Source: CAZPDM01 sp964585305 (GTDB lineage Bacteria > Planctomycetota > Uabimicrobiia > Uabimicrobiales > JABWCH01). Taken from it: a stretch of DNA of 64,000 bases. The DNA lies in NCBI GenBank assembly GCA_964585305.1, contig CAZPDM010000014.1, forward strand, positions 1 to 64,000. Direction: 5' to 3'. Shown here piece by piece: positions 8,801-15,341 of the stretch. The translations under genes were made by a program, and so were the position numbers. How positions within the stretch are numbered: the first letter of the stretch is position 1; every line of letters begins with the position of its first letter. Below the pieces are notes generated by a model, which was not told where the DNA came from, did no database searches, and was given only the letters and a program-made list of their open reading frames with translations.

Positions 8801-10141
8801 AACAATGCAATTTTCTTGACGATCTATTGCCAAAAACATAACTCCAGTAAGATTTGGAAGGGAGCGCCATTGGAAACCAAGTTTATCTAAACTTACGTTT
8901 GGTTTTAGTTGCAAATCAATATCCGGAAAAATTTGGATTTTTTGGTGATTCCACCATGTAAGCCGTTCTTCTTGTGTTCGTGCTGCAACAGAAATAACAA
9001 CTTCTCCCATTCCAATACCTGGTAAAGTAATTTCAGGACGATAGGAAAGTTCATGAAGAATGGTTTTGGTTTTAGAAATAGAAGTTTGAATATATAGGGC
9101 AGTAAATTCTTGATCTGCAATATTTTGTTCAAATTGTAGACGAATTTTTTCTATATTATAGTCGGTAATAAGATATGAAATTTTATGTTGGGGAGGTTTA
9201 TCAAAATATCTAATAATGCTTTCCCAATCTGGAGGCCGAAAGAGAGGTTCAGGATGCAAAAGTTCTGACACTAGACTTACAAGCCATCTTGCAGGAAAAG
9301 AAAATGCACGCATTGCTTTATTAAGTCGATTCAAAAATTCTTCTGATAATCCAGTTTCTAACATCCTTTGCCACCATCCTTCTTTAGGAGGATCATGAAG
9401 AGTTAATAAAAAATATAAAAGCATTCCAAATTGGAAAAAATCTTGTCGAGGTAAAGAAGGACCAGTTTTTATTTGTTCCCAATTAATTTTACAATTTGGG
9501 ATCATATTAGGATTAAGTTCTGGTGGAATCGAACAAATATTATGCAACCCAACTAAATAAATATTTTCATCGTTATCAGGATCCATAATAAGTTGACTGG
9601 GATGAAGGTTATTCAGCATACATCCTTGATGATTGAGAAATTGGCATAAGTTTGATATTTTTTTTGCAATTTCTAATCGTCTAGAGAGTGAAAGCAAACG
9701 TAATTTATCTTTTAATTTATCTAAAGAAGCCCCATAAAAATATTCTTGAACAAAAATAGGTTCGCTAGTTCTTAATTTTTCCCACTCTGGAAGACGTCGA
9801 AATAATTTTTGATCTTCTGGGCAATCATTTGTTATAATCAACATTGCTAATGGTTCAGGAAGCATAGGATATGATAAACTTAATATACGCTGTTCCATAG
9901 CCAAATTTTGACGACGATTTAGAATATATTCTGCGGCTGTAGAAATTTCTTTTTTTTCACAACGGTAGTGGATTGTTTTTAAACAAACATGAGTACCTTG
10001 GATATCTTCTCCTTGATAAATATCAAAATGTTCGCCAGACTCAATACAATCTATAACTTTTACTTGATATTTAACAGAGGATATATTTGATCCAGCAATA
10101 ACAACCGGAGCTTCAATCAATTGACCTTTGGTAAGTTTCAT
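5837..10141 (-). CDS. Giant pseudokinase with fibronectin-like repeats
   Basis: About 1434 residues from the ATG at 10141; the frame also allows a TTG at 10156, and neither has a good Shine-Dalgarno. The first ~320 residues have the layout of a Hanks-type protein kinase: a candidate ATP-binding Lys in HVCLKTIHY, a hinge-like IFVQEYFYGASLDKL, and C-lobe helices with LHPEPLFRPPDWESI. The catalytic motifs are lost: HRD is replaced by LNNLHPSQL and DFG by LVGLHN, so phosphotransfer is unlikely. The rest is a chain of beta-sandwich-like segments with recurring YxxxL and WxPxxQ motifs, resembling degenerate fibronectin type III units. No signal peptide or membrane segment is evident, so it is probably a large cytoplasmic scaffold. 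folE follows 29 nt after the stop. The kinase-like call is firm; the FN3 call is by pattern only. Confidence 0.8.
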   Translation of the reverse strand: MKLTKGQLIEAPVVIAGSNISSVKYQVKVIDCIESGEHFDIYQGEDIQGTHVCLKTIHYRCEKKEISTAAEYILNRRQNLAMEQRILSLSYPMLPEPLAMLIITNDCPEDQKLFRRLPEWEKLRTSEPIFVQEYFYGASLDKLKDKLRLLSLSRRLEIAKKISNLCQFLNHQGCMLNNLHPSQLIMDPDNDENIYLVGLHNICSIPPELNPNMIPNCKINWEQIKTGPSLPRQDFFQFGMLLYFLLTLHDPPKEGWWQRMLETGLSEEFLNRLNKAMRAFSFPARWLVSLVSELLHPEPLFRPPDWESIIRYFDKPPQHKISYLITDYNIEKIRLQFEQNIADQEFTALYIQTSISKTKTILHELSYRPEITLPGIGMGEVVISVAARTQEERLTWWNHQKIQIFPDIDLQLKPNVSLDKLGFQWRSLPNLTGVMFLAIDRQENCIVLGRYSGNEVVLPPPNVVLPFYQKLRIEAKPIFLDKDKNEIIGPKHVFEAELLPAIPEPSYRKVDNEWQFSLALPKRQAKFYEDFELLKNGWPQNAKMNITSESNEDLVVFHWQEELDLFESHQFAFRVLVSNVGWRTGPTINVVLDANPITELSGYEEEWGSLNIQWKPVQHSQILCYQISCEGKVLKRIKDSFFAFEPDIQTTLTKEFVEVSVAAVYSNGHTEKISPTVSTKIKISHSKQIVGQNVRSQITPFSVTFSVAVSNPKSLQDLGKEILLQRRAGLEESPNTIARLGVGPSMILTDTNVTMGKTYQYCLNIGDTGGCLLEKTVTIPEINIVCTLQNVGFEDLFWDIRIPPETALYIEGQLEIRRTGEGTQQSHLFSWSNDEGVYTYEDNDLAPGGEYHYTLIVHWQGRVEPYYRDMGVVKTKEFQIQESIKTFYNRAIIHWAPTPQGQIESIEIYDSTGRFIASTKSDSITLENLEPFREYRFPLKYRYFSKKSRDGKIIAFKTLPFSISSQITDVGVDSFRMRWEISDIQIAKRIKEFVLQVSNIDGKYMLSSGTRTVYLKQLFPGTEYNCQLSATLKSGHSITLTSNNIVTQIPNLEILGESDLIHHLQWKFPNFPSIDKIEISRNESILTQKSSQEPQEVYDSEFKHGEEACYKFYYILKNEKKIFVTEKKIKALTLQELSQLLQVEASQGRVHWDYNNFKKFKYLKYIELFRDNISIDKKGNSTTSMFFDDLGQTVNGEPLGLPGSVELNYHLDIVGVAPTGPKCKRKWSLNIRKLRCEYNDLPENFSYAFENSCIYFDWNKMDTAFLQQIILRRSDTGIVLYQGINQENSVYDDNQEHGLIIDQTYSYTVELIYKNHRTIREFEIVFAGMIDTSRLNLDKKIIGSVLQIVWNGDIKTSFEQVGCRQIFSPTKRTWTNIFQQKTISPKDVWIPFAAGMLAIPLPGNKEFQYQILLQDKYGHINEFPVEKFENPDSH

Positions 10142-10260
10142 AAAATTCGACACCAAACCCTGCCGCGTGCTGACAAGAGTGCCGCCTCAAAAAATGTTGT
10201 ATGGGAGTTAAGATAAAAAAATGATAGGAATTGGCTGCAAGAAGACGGTGTATACTACAT

Positions 10261-10288
10261 AGTATATCAAAAATTTACTATTTATCAA
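10261..10288 (-). promoter_or_regulatory. Promoter of the pseudokinase gene
   Basis: On the minus strand TTGATA (10283-10288) is followed after 16 nt by TATACT (10261-10266). The -10 forms one half of a perfect palindrome TATACTACATAGTATA (10251-10266), so a dimeric repressor could occlude it. The leader would be roughly 100-115 nt. Confidence 0.55.
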
Positions 10289-10480
10289 GGTTTACTTTTT
10301 TTTGCTCTCGAAGTCTTTAGCTTTTTAAAAAATTTACGAAATTTGTATTGGAGTAAAAAAGTTGATAACCTTTTATTAAATAACATGTTAAATAAAAATT
10401 ATTTAAAAAAGATATATTTCTGCCAATTTTTTCATTGAGAGATTATAATATTTTATTACAATATAATGATTAAATGCTTT

Positions 10481-10590
10481 GTTAATTAAGTCTTTGGATA
10501 TTTAATTGAGAGGAATTGAACCCGTCGCTGCAATTTCTTTTCTTTAAAGCCTTCTTTTATAAGTGGCAGGTTAGTCCACATGCTTTTGAC
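10481..10590 (-). repeat. Dispersed palindromic intergenic repeat, copy 1 (partial, inverted)
   Basis: The first ~40 nt match, with about two changes, the reverse complement of the copy ending at 37699 (shared core GTCTTTGGATATTTAATTGA and onward). Similarity continues through the GCTGCAATTT and TTAAAGCCTT blocks, then fades after about 10562, so this copy looks degenerate. It lies between the pseudokinase promoter and the ferritin-like gene. Confidence 0.75.
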
Positions 10591-10645
10591 AATTTACTTA
10601 CATAATAACTACAGTCGTGCAATTATCTCAAAATATGGAGGGGTA

Positions 10646-10668
10646 TAAATTAAGTTTAACTTAATTTA
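10646..10668 (+). promoter_or_regulatory. 11-1-11 dyad upstream of ferritin-like gene; candidate Rrf2 operator
   Basis: The half-site TAAATTAAGTT and its exact reverse complement flank a single T. It overlaps a possible -10 (TATAAA, 10644-10649) and lies 12 nt before the start codon at 10681. NsrR, a member of the Rrf2 family, binds 11-1-11 inverted repeats, and an Rrf2 gene is the next gene but one. Autoregulation is inference. Confidence 0.55.
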
Positions 10669-10680
10669 TTACTTTTAGTT

Positions 10681-11190
10681 ATGAACTATGATACAAATTT
10701 GCTTAAAATATTTCAATTTGCTTTAAATCAAGAAAAAACAGGTATGAATTTTTTTAGTAATGCCTTAAATATGATGGGAATTGGGGAGGCTGTTACAGCG
10801 TTCAAAACTTTAGTTGCTGAAGAACAAAAACATATTATTTTTATTGAAAGAATTATTAAAGATATTACGCAAACAGGTGAAGTTCAAATAGAGACTATTA
10901 AACAAGAAACAACTGCCCCATCTGATTTTTTTACAAAACGTGCTCAATCTGAATTTTTGCAAGAATGTTTACAAAATTCTATGGTCCCTGATGTAACAGT
11001 ATTTAATACAGCATGGCTTATTGAAAAAGATATTAGCGAATTTTATGGCCGTATGGCGGATAAATCAAAAGGTAGAGCTAAAGAATCCTTTGAAATGTTG
11101 GCAGATTGGGAAAGAGGGCATGAGAAATATTTCCGTGAATATCATGATCGTCTTTCTCGTTTATATTCTGATATGTCTTGGGGAGGCTAA
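10681..11190 (+). CDS. Ferritin-like di-iron protein (rubrerythrin-type four-helix bundle)
   Basis: A 169-residue all-helical protein. Candidate metal ligands are Glu18 in NQEKTGMNFF, an EEQKH motif (Glu, x2, His) near residues 47-51, then further Glu residues in EKDISEFYGRMAD and DWERGHEKYF, with the E-x2-H arrangement typical of ferritin-like domains. There is no C-terminal rubredoxin domain, so it is not a classical rubrerythrin. Family members detoxify peroxide or store iron in the cytoplasm. There is no clear Shine-Dalgarno before the ATG; a 23-nt dyad lies immediately upstream. The next gene, 57 nt downstream, is an Rrf2 regulator, which fits an oxidative or nitrosative stress or iron-responsive unit. 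The precise substrate cannot be told from sequence. Confidence 0.82.
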   Translation: MNYDTNLLKIFQFALNQEKTGMNFFSNALNMMGIGEAVTAFKTLVAEEQKHIIFIERIIKDITQTGEVQIETIKQETTAPSDFFTKRAQSEFLQECLQNSMVPDVTVFNTAWLIEKDISEFYGRMADKSKGRAKESFEMLADWERGHEKYFREYHDRLSRLYSDMSWGG

Positions 11191-11246
11191 GAATATTATA
11201 TTTATCTAATTTTTTTAATGTTTAAAACAAGTATTGGAGTATTAGC

Positions 11247-11666
11247 TTGCGTGGTTCCAGTATGTTAAAAATTTCAGATGCCGCCTCCCTAGCTTTACAT
11301 ACTATGGTACTTTTAAGTACTCATAGCGATAGACTAGTTTCTAATAAAGAAATTGCTACTGTATTAAAAGTTTCTGAGGCACATTTATCTAAAGTTTTGC
11401 AAAGATTAGCAAAGATTGGTTTAGTTCATTCTATTCGAGGGCCTAAAGGAGGATTTTCTTTAGGTATCAAAGGAAATGCGATCAATCTATTAGAAATTTA
11501 TGAAGCCATTGAAGGCCCACTTTTATCCTGCGATTGCCTATTTGATGAACAAGTATGCAGCAGAAACAAATGTATTTTAGGACCTATTTTAGAAAAGATC
11601 AATAATCAAATAAAAGATTATTTAGAAAATACTACATTGGCTTCTTTAGCAGAAGTCTATCATTAG
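11247..11666 (+). CDS. Rrf2-family Fe-S transcriptional regulator (NsrR/IscR-like)
   Basis: A 139-residue winged-helix regulator. The TTG start at 11247 is chosen because GGAG lies 7 nt upstream; an ATG at 11262 is the alternative. The helix-turn-helix is NKEIATVLKVSEAHLSKVLQ, followed by the family signature RGPKGGFSLG. Four cysteines in the SCDCLFDEQVCSRNKC segment provide the three expected cluster ligands of IscR/NsrR-type sensors. Known members sense Fe-S status, nitric oxide or redox state. It follows the ferritin-like gene and may bind the 11-1-11 dyad in front of that gene. Which Rrf2 subfamily it belongs to is unresolved. Confidence 0.9.
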   Translation: MRGSSMLKISDAASLALHTMVLLSTHSDRLVSNKEIATVLKVSEAHLSKVLQRLAKIGLVHSIRGPKGGFSLGIKGNAINLLEIYEAIEGPLLSCDCLFDEQVCSRNKCILGPILEKINNQIKDYLENTTLASLAEVYH

Positions 11667-11758
11667 TTATAGTTATAATATTAAAAGTACCTTTGTCTTC
11701 TTTCAAGAGGATAAAGAAAATTCCCATTACAAAATTTATTGTTAGCCAGGAGACATTT

Positions 11759-11953
11759 ATGGTTACCTCCACTAGAACTGGAAAATATCGCTATTGGCAA
11801 AAAAGTCTTGTTGTAGCAGTTGTTGCACTGATATTGATGGGCGTAGGCTTTCTCATTCCAAATACAAGTTTACAATGGGCAGCCGGTGCAGTTTTTATCT
11901 GGTCTGCATGGTATGGGGTGATGAGCTTTTTTGAATATCTAGATAAAGATTAG
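11759..11953 (+). CDS. Small two-helix membrane protein
   Basis: The open frame begins at 11693 with TTG, but the ATG at 11759 has CAGGAGA upstream and gives a 64-residue protein MVTSTRTGKYRYWQK followed by two transmembrane helices (about 16-33 and 38-57) and a charged end EYLDKD. Not recognised. The stop is 11 nt before the zinc-ribbon/M48 protease start, so it is probably co-transcribed and might be an accessory subunit or substrate adaptor of that membrane protease; that link is by position only. Confidence 0.7.
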   Translation: MVTSTRTGKYRYWQKSLVVAVVALILMGVGFLIPNTSLQWAAGAVFIWSAWYGVMSFFEYLDKD

Positions 11954-11964
11954 GAGAACATCTA

Positions 11965-14106
11965 ATGTTAAATTGTCCAGCTTGCCAAACACAATTACAT
12001 ACTGTACAAACTAAACAGGGTGTTTTTGTGGACTATTGCGATTCTTGTAAGGGAGTATGGTTGGATGAGGGAGAAATCTTCTTTTTCACGAAACAACCCA
12101 AAATAATAAAAAACGAGTTAGATAAGGGATTACAAGATACTAAAATAAGCGATAGACGGTGTCCTAAATGTAAAGATCATGGGCAATTAACAGAAGGCTC
12201 ATTTTTTTCTCCAAATTTGCGTATCGATCAATGCCAAAAATGTCATGGATTGTGGTTTGATGATGGGGAATTAAAGACTGCCGTTGATCTTGGAGCAAAA
12301 AAATTTAATCTTAGCTTAGAAAAAAGCGAAGATGGAGCTTTTTATGTACAACGTTCTAAAACTAAAATAAAAGATGATGGGATGGAGCAAAAGCAACGTC
12401 ATACCGCATTAAAACTAGGTTTATCGGCTTTGCCTAGTTTAGCTTTTCGTTCTACTTTTTCTTTTATTTTGTTATATGGATTTTTAGGATTTGTGCTTAT
12501 TTTAGTAGGCCAATTTTCAAATTGGCCTTCCTATTTAGCTCCTTTAGCTACTTGTGCTCTAATTCTTGTGCAATTTATTATTGGCCCCTGGATTATGGAT
12601 TTATCCTTAAGCTGGTTTTATACCTGCAATTGGGTAAAAATTGATGAATTACCAGATCATCTTGCAAAATTTGTTTCGCAAGTTTGCAAGGAAAAAAATA
12701 TGGTACTTCCATCATTTGCTATTATTGAAGATATGACTCCGAATGCTTTTACTTATGGTCATACACCCAATAATGCACGTATTGTAATTACTCGCGGTCT
12801 TATAGAATATCTTGCTCCAGAAGAATTAGAAGCTGTCGTTGCCCATGAATTAGGGCATGCGTACCATTGGGATATTCTGGTAATGACACTAGCTTCATTA
12901 GTGCCAATTCTCCTCTATCAAATCTATAAAGTAATTATGCGAAGCAATCGAAATAGCAGTGGAAAAGATAAAGGAAATGCAGTACTTATTGCTGCTGTCG
13001 CATATATTTTGTATATTGTTTCAGAATATATTGTTCTTTGGTTATCTCGTGTTCGAGAATATTGGGCAGATCGTTTTGCTGGGGATGTTACAAAAAATCC
13101 AAACAGTTTATCTAAAGCATTAGTTAAAATTGCTTATGGCTTGATTTCTCCCAAACTTAAACAAAATCAAGATTCTAAAGAATCAGAAGGAAAAGAAAGC
13201 AACAGTCTAGAGCCTATTCAAGCTCTTGGTATTTTTAATCATAAAGATGCAAAAATATTAGCATTAAACTCTTATCCTGCTTACAAACAAAAATTAGAAG
13301 AATCTAAAGATCCCGGAACTTATGAAGAATCTATAGCAGATGCTATGCAATGGGACTTATGGAATCCTTGGGCCGGATATTATGAGCTTCATTCTACACA
13401 CCCCCTGCCTGCCAAAAGAATTAACGCATTAAGCGATCAAGCAAGTTCAATGCAGCAAGAACCATATATTTTATTCAACCGACAAAAACCAGAGAGTTAT
13501 TGGGATGAATTTTTTGTAGACGTTTTTATGTATTGGCTGCCAACTATTCCATTTTTAGGAATGATTGCCTATACCATTTATGCGGCATCAAATCGTTTTA
13601 TTCATAGACCAGAATATTTATTGCATTTAGGTGGATTGCTAGCGGCTCATGCATTATTTTATTTTTTTAGACTTAGATTTTCCTATCCTTCAAATATATT
13701 TCCTAAAATGAAAATTTCAAGCTTACTTTCAAAAGTCAAAGTATCCTCGGTTCGAGCAATTCCTGTAACTTTAACAGGAACTGTTGTTGGGCGTGGTATT
13801 CCAGGATATATGTTCTCTGAAGATATGGTAATGGAAGATGAAAGCGGTATTATCTTTTTAGATTATCGGCAACCTTTAAGTATTTTTGAATTTTTCTTTG
13901 CTTTATTTAGAACAGATACCTATATTGGAAAACAAGTTACTGTTCAAGGCTGGTACCGACGTTCTCCTGTTCCTTATATTGAAGTAAAGAGTCTTCAAAG
14001 TGCGGGAAGTAGTTCCGATTGTTATGTCTATACTTTCAAAGTAATTTGGTGTATGATTTTATTTGTTGCAGCAATATTATGTGTTGTACAAGGGTTAAGC
14101 CGATAA
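11965..14106 (+). CDS. Membrane M48 metalloprotease with two N-terminal TFIIB-type zinc ribbons
   Basis: 713 residues. Two zf-TFIIB-like ribbons open the protein: C4-x2-C7 with C25-x2-C28, each followed by W-DEGE-type residues, and C66-x2-C69 with C90-x2-C93. Transmembrane helices follow (about 165-215), then an M48 catalytic domain with HELGH at 294-298 and the third ligand in EYWAD near 365-369, more membrane helices around 510-560, and a C-terminal beta-rich domain (about 590-680) with GIIFLDYRQPL and VTVQGWYRR, resembling an OB-type domain. M48 enzymes such as HtpX clear misfolded membrane proteins. Fusing zinc ribbons to it is uncommon and suggests a regulatory or substrate-binding role. 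A small membrane protein lies 11 nt upstream and a terminator follows. Confidence 0.9.
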   Translation: MLNCPACQTQLHTVQTKQGVFVDYCDSCKGVWLDEGEIFFFTKQPKIIKNELDKGLQDTKISDRRCPKCKDHGQLTEGSFFSPNLRIDQCQKCHGLWFDDGELKTAVDLGAKKFNLSLEKSEDGAFYVQRSKTKIKDDGMEQKQRHTALKLGLSALPSLAFRSTFSFILLYGFLGFVLILVGQFSNWPSYLAPLATCALILVQFIIGPWIMDLSLSWFYTCNWVKIDELPDHLAKFVSQVCKEKNMVLPSFAIIEDMTPNAFTYGHTPNNARIVITRGLIEYLAPEELEAVVAHELGHAYHWDILVMTLASLVPILLYQIYKVIMRSNRNSSGKDKGNAVLIAAVAYILYIVSEYIVLWLSRVREYWADRFAGDVTKNPNSLSKALVKIAYGLISPKLKQNQDSKESEGKESNSLEPIQALGIFNHKDAKILALNSYPAYKQKLEESKDPGTYEESIADAMQWDLWNPWAGYYELHSTHPLPAKRINALSDQASSMQQEPYILFNRQKPESYWDEFFVDVFMYWLPTIPFLGMIAYTIYAASNRFIHRPEYLLHLGGLLAAHALFYFFRLRFSYPSNIFPKMKISSLLSKVKVSSVRAIPVTLTGTVVGRGIPGYMFSEDMVMEDESGIIFLDYRQPLSIFEFFFALFRTDTYIGKQVTVQGWYRRSPVPYIEVKSLQSAGSSSDCYVYTFKVIWCMILFVAAILCVVQGLSR

Positions 14107-14114
14107 TAGAATAG

Positions 14115-14141
14115 CTCTCATCTTTTCAGATGAGAGTTTAT
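14115..14141 (+). terminator. Intrinsic terminator after the M48 protease gene
   Basis: CTCTCATCT (14115-14123) pairs perfectly with AGATGAGAG (14128-14136) across a 4-nt loop and is followed by a T-rich stretch. Confidence 0.75.
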
Positions 14142-14195
14142 TATTTAATGATAATATTTTTTCTTAAAAGAAAAATCTAGTTTTAGGCTGAAATT

Positions 14196-15161
14196 ATGGA
14201 TATTCCTATTTTTTCAAAAAAAATTCCTCCAAACTTTGATGTCGCGGTAGAAAATAAAAATCAAAAAATATGTAAGCAGGTTATTCCAGATACTGCTGAA
14301 AATTTCTATTGTTTAGAAGAACTTAGTGATCCTATTGGAGATGAAAAACATTCTATTTTTCCAGGAGTAATTCATCGTTATCCTGATCGATTACTTCTTT
14401 TAATTACTCGAAGATGTGCAATCCACTGCCGATTTTGCTTTAGAAAAATACAAGTTGCACAACAATTTCCAGATTTAGGATTAAGAGAAATTCAAAAAGT
14501 TTGTCAATATTTAGAATCTCACCCTGAAATAAAAGAAATTATTCTTAGTGGTGGAGATCCCTTAATAATTTCTAGTTTTTTATTACAGGAAATATTAACA
14601 GAATTTGAACATATAAAAACTGTTAATATTGTTCGCATTCATACAAGGATGCCAATAGCATTTCCTCAGCGTTTTGATAATACACTTTTACAAGTCTTAC
14701 ACAAATCAAGTAAGCCAATATGGATGGTAATACATATTAATTCAAAAGATGAAATTACTCTAAACACAGCAGGAATTCTAAAAAAATTGAGTTATCTTGG
14801 AATTCCTCTTCTTTCTCAGACAGTTCTTTTGCATGGGATTAACGATACTTTCAATGATTTACAAGAACTTTTTGAAACTTTACTTCAACATCGAGTCAAA
14901 CCTTATTACCTTCATTATCCTGATTTAGTTCCAGGAACTTCCCATTTTAGAATTCCATTAGAAAAGGCAATTGATTTAGTAAAATCTTTACGTGGCAAAA
15001 TTAGCGGTTTAGCAATTCCTGATCTTGTTGTAGATATTCCTGGTGGTTATGGAAAAATTGTGATTGCTCCAGAATTATCAAAAAAAATTGAGCCAAATGT
15101 TTGGGAATTTGTTAGCCCCTGCACAGATGAAAAAATAACTGTCAGATATCCTAAAACATAA
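14196..15161 (+). CDS. EpmB/KamA-type radical-SAM lysine 2,3-aminomutase
   Basis: 321 residues. The radical-SAM motif C74-x3-C78-x2-C81 sits in RRCAIHCRFCFRK. Downstream are SGGDPL (AdoMet binding), a YYLHYPDLVPGTSHF block and the PGGYGK motif near 282-287 whose Lys is the usual PLP anchor in this family. Length is closer to EpmB (~340) than to catabolic lysine 2,3-aminomutases (~415), so beta-lysine production for modification of elongation factor P is the likelier role. No efp or epmA gene is in the window, so a catabolic KamA role is not excluded. It is a single gene between two terminated units. Confidence 0.88.
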   Translation: MDIPIFSKKIPPNFDVAVENKNQKICKQVIPDTAENFYCLEELSDPIGDEKHSIFPGVIHRYPDRLLLLITRRCAIHCRFCFRKIQVAQQFPDLGLREIQKVCQYLESHPEIKEIILSGGDPLIISSFLLQEILTEFEHIKTVNIVRIHTRMPIAFPQRFDNTLLQVLHKSSKPIWMVIHINSKDEITLNTAGILKKLSYLGIPLLSQTVLLHGINDTFNDLQELFETLLQHRVKPYYLHYPDLVPGTSHFRIPLEKAIDLVKSLRGKISGLAIPDLVVDIPGGYGKIVIAPELSKKIEPNVWEFVSPCTDEKITVRYPKT

Positions 15162-15208
15162 GAAAATTTTCTATAATTAACCATTTCTTAAGAAAAGTTA
15201 AAAAAAAA

Positions 15209-15237
15209 TTGCTACCAAATAAAAAACTTGTTAAAAT
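15209..15237 (+). promoter_or_regulatory. Candidate promoter of the SpoIIE-type phosphatase gene
   Basis: TTGCTA (15209-15214), 17-nt spacer, TAAAAT (15232-15237). The -10 is the same hexamer seen in the OmcB-like and cstA promoters. The leader would be about 98 nt. Confidence 0.5.
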
Positions 15238-15341
15238 ATTGCCAAACAAATTTTATTTTAAGAAAAAAAATTCATTTAAAATACTTTCTCAATATTAGTT
15301 AATACTTAGGCAATAATTTTTTTCCTAAACAAGGGGAACCT

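Larger units (their letters stand above)
10157..10680. other. 524-nt intergenic region between divergent genes
   Basis: This is the only gene-free stretch longer than 300 nt. It holds a minus-strand promoter for the pseudokinase gene (10261-10288), a perfect 16-nt palindrome at 10251-10266 overlapping its -10, a very AT-rich tract (10320-10480), a partial inverted copy of the dispersed palindromic repeat (10481-10590) and a 23-nt dyad just before the ferritin-like gene (10646-10668). No convincing coding frame or tRNA was seen. Confidence 0.6.

Noticed and set aside
10515..10545. A tRNA T-arm-like GGTTCAATTCC in the repeat copy on the minus strand
   Set aside because: The flanking stems do not pair well, there is no acceptor, D or anticodon arm, and the other copies change the motif; it is part of the dispersed repeat.
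11000..11209. Alternative frame over the ferritin-like gene end
   Set aside because: It overlaps the conserved ferritin-like frame and encodes no recognisable sequence.
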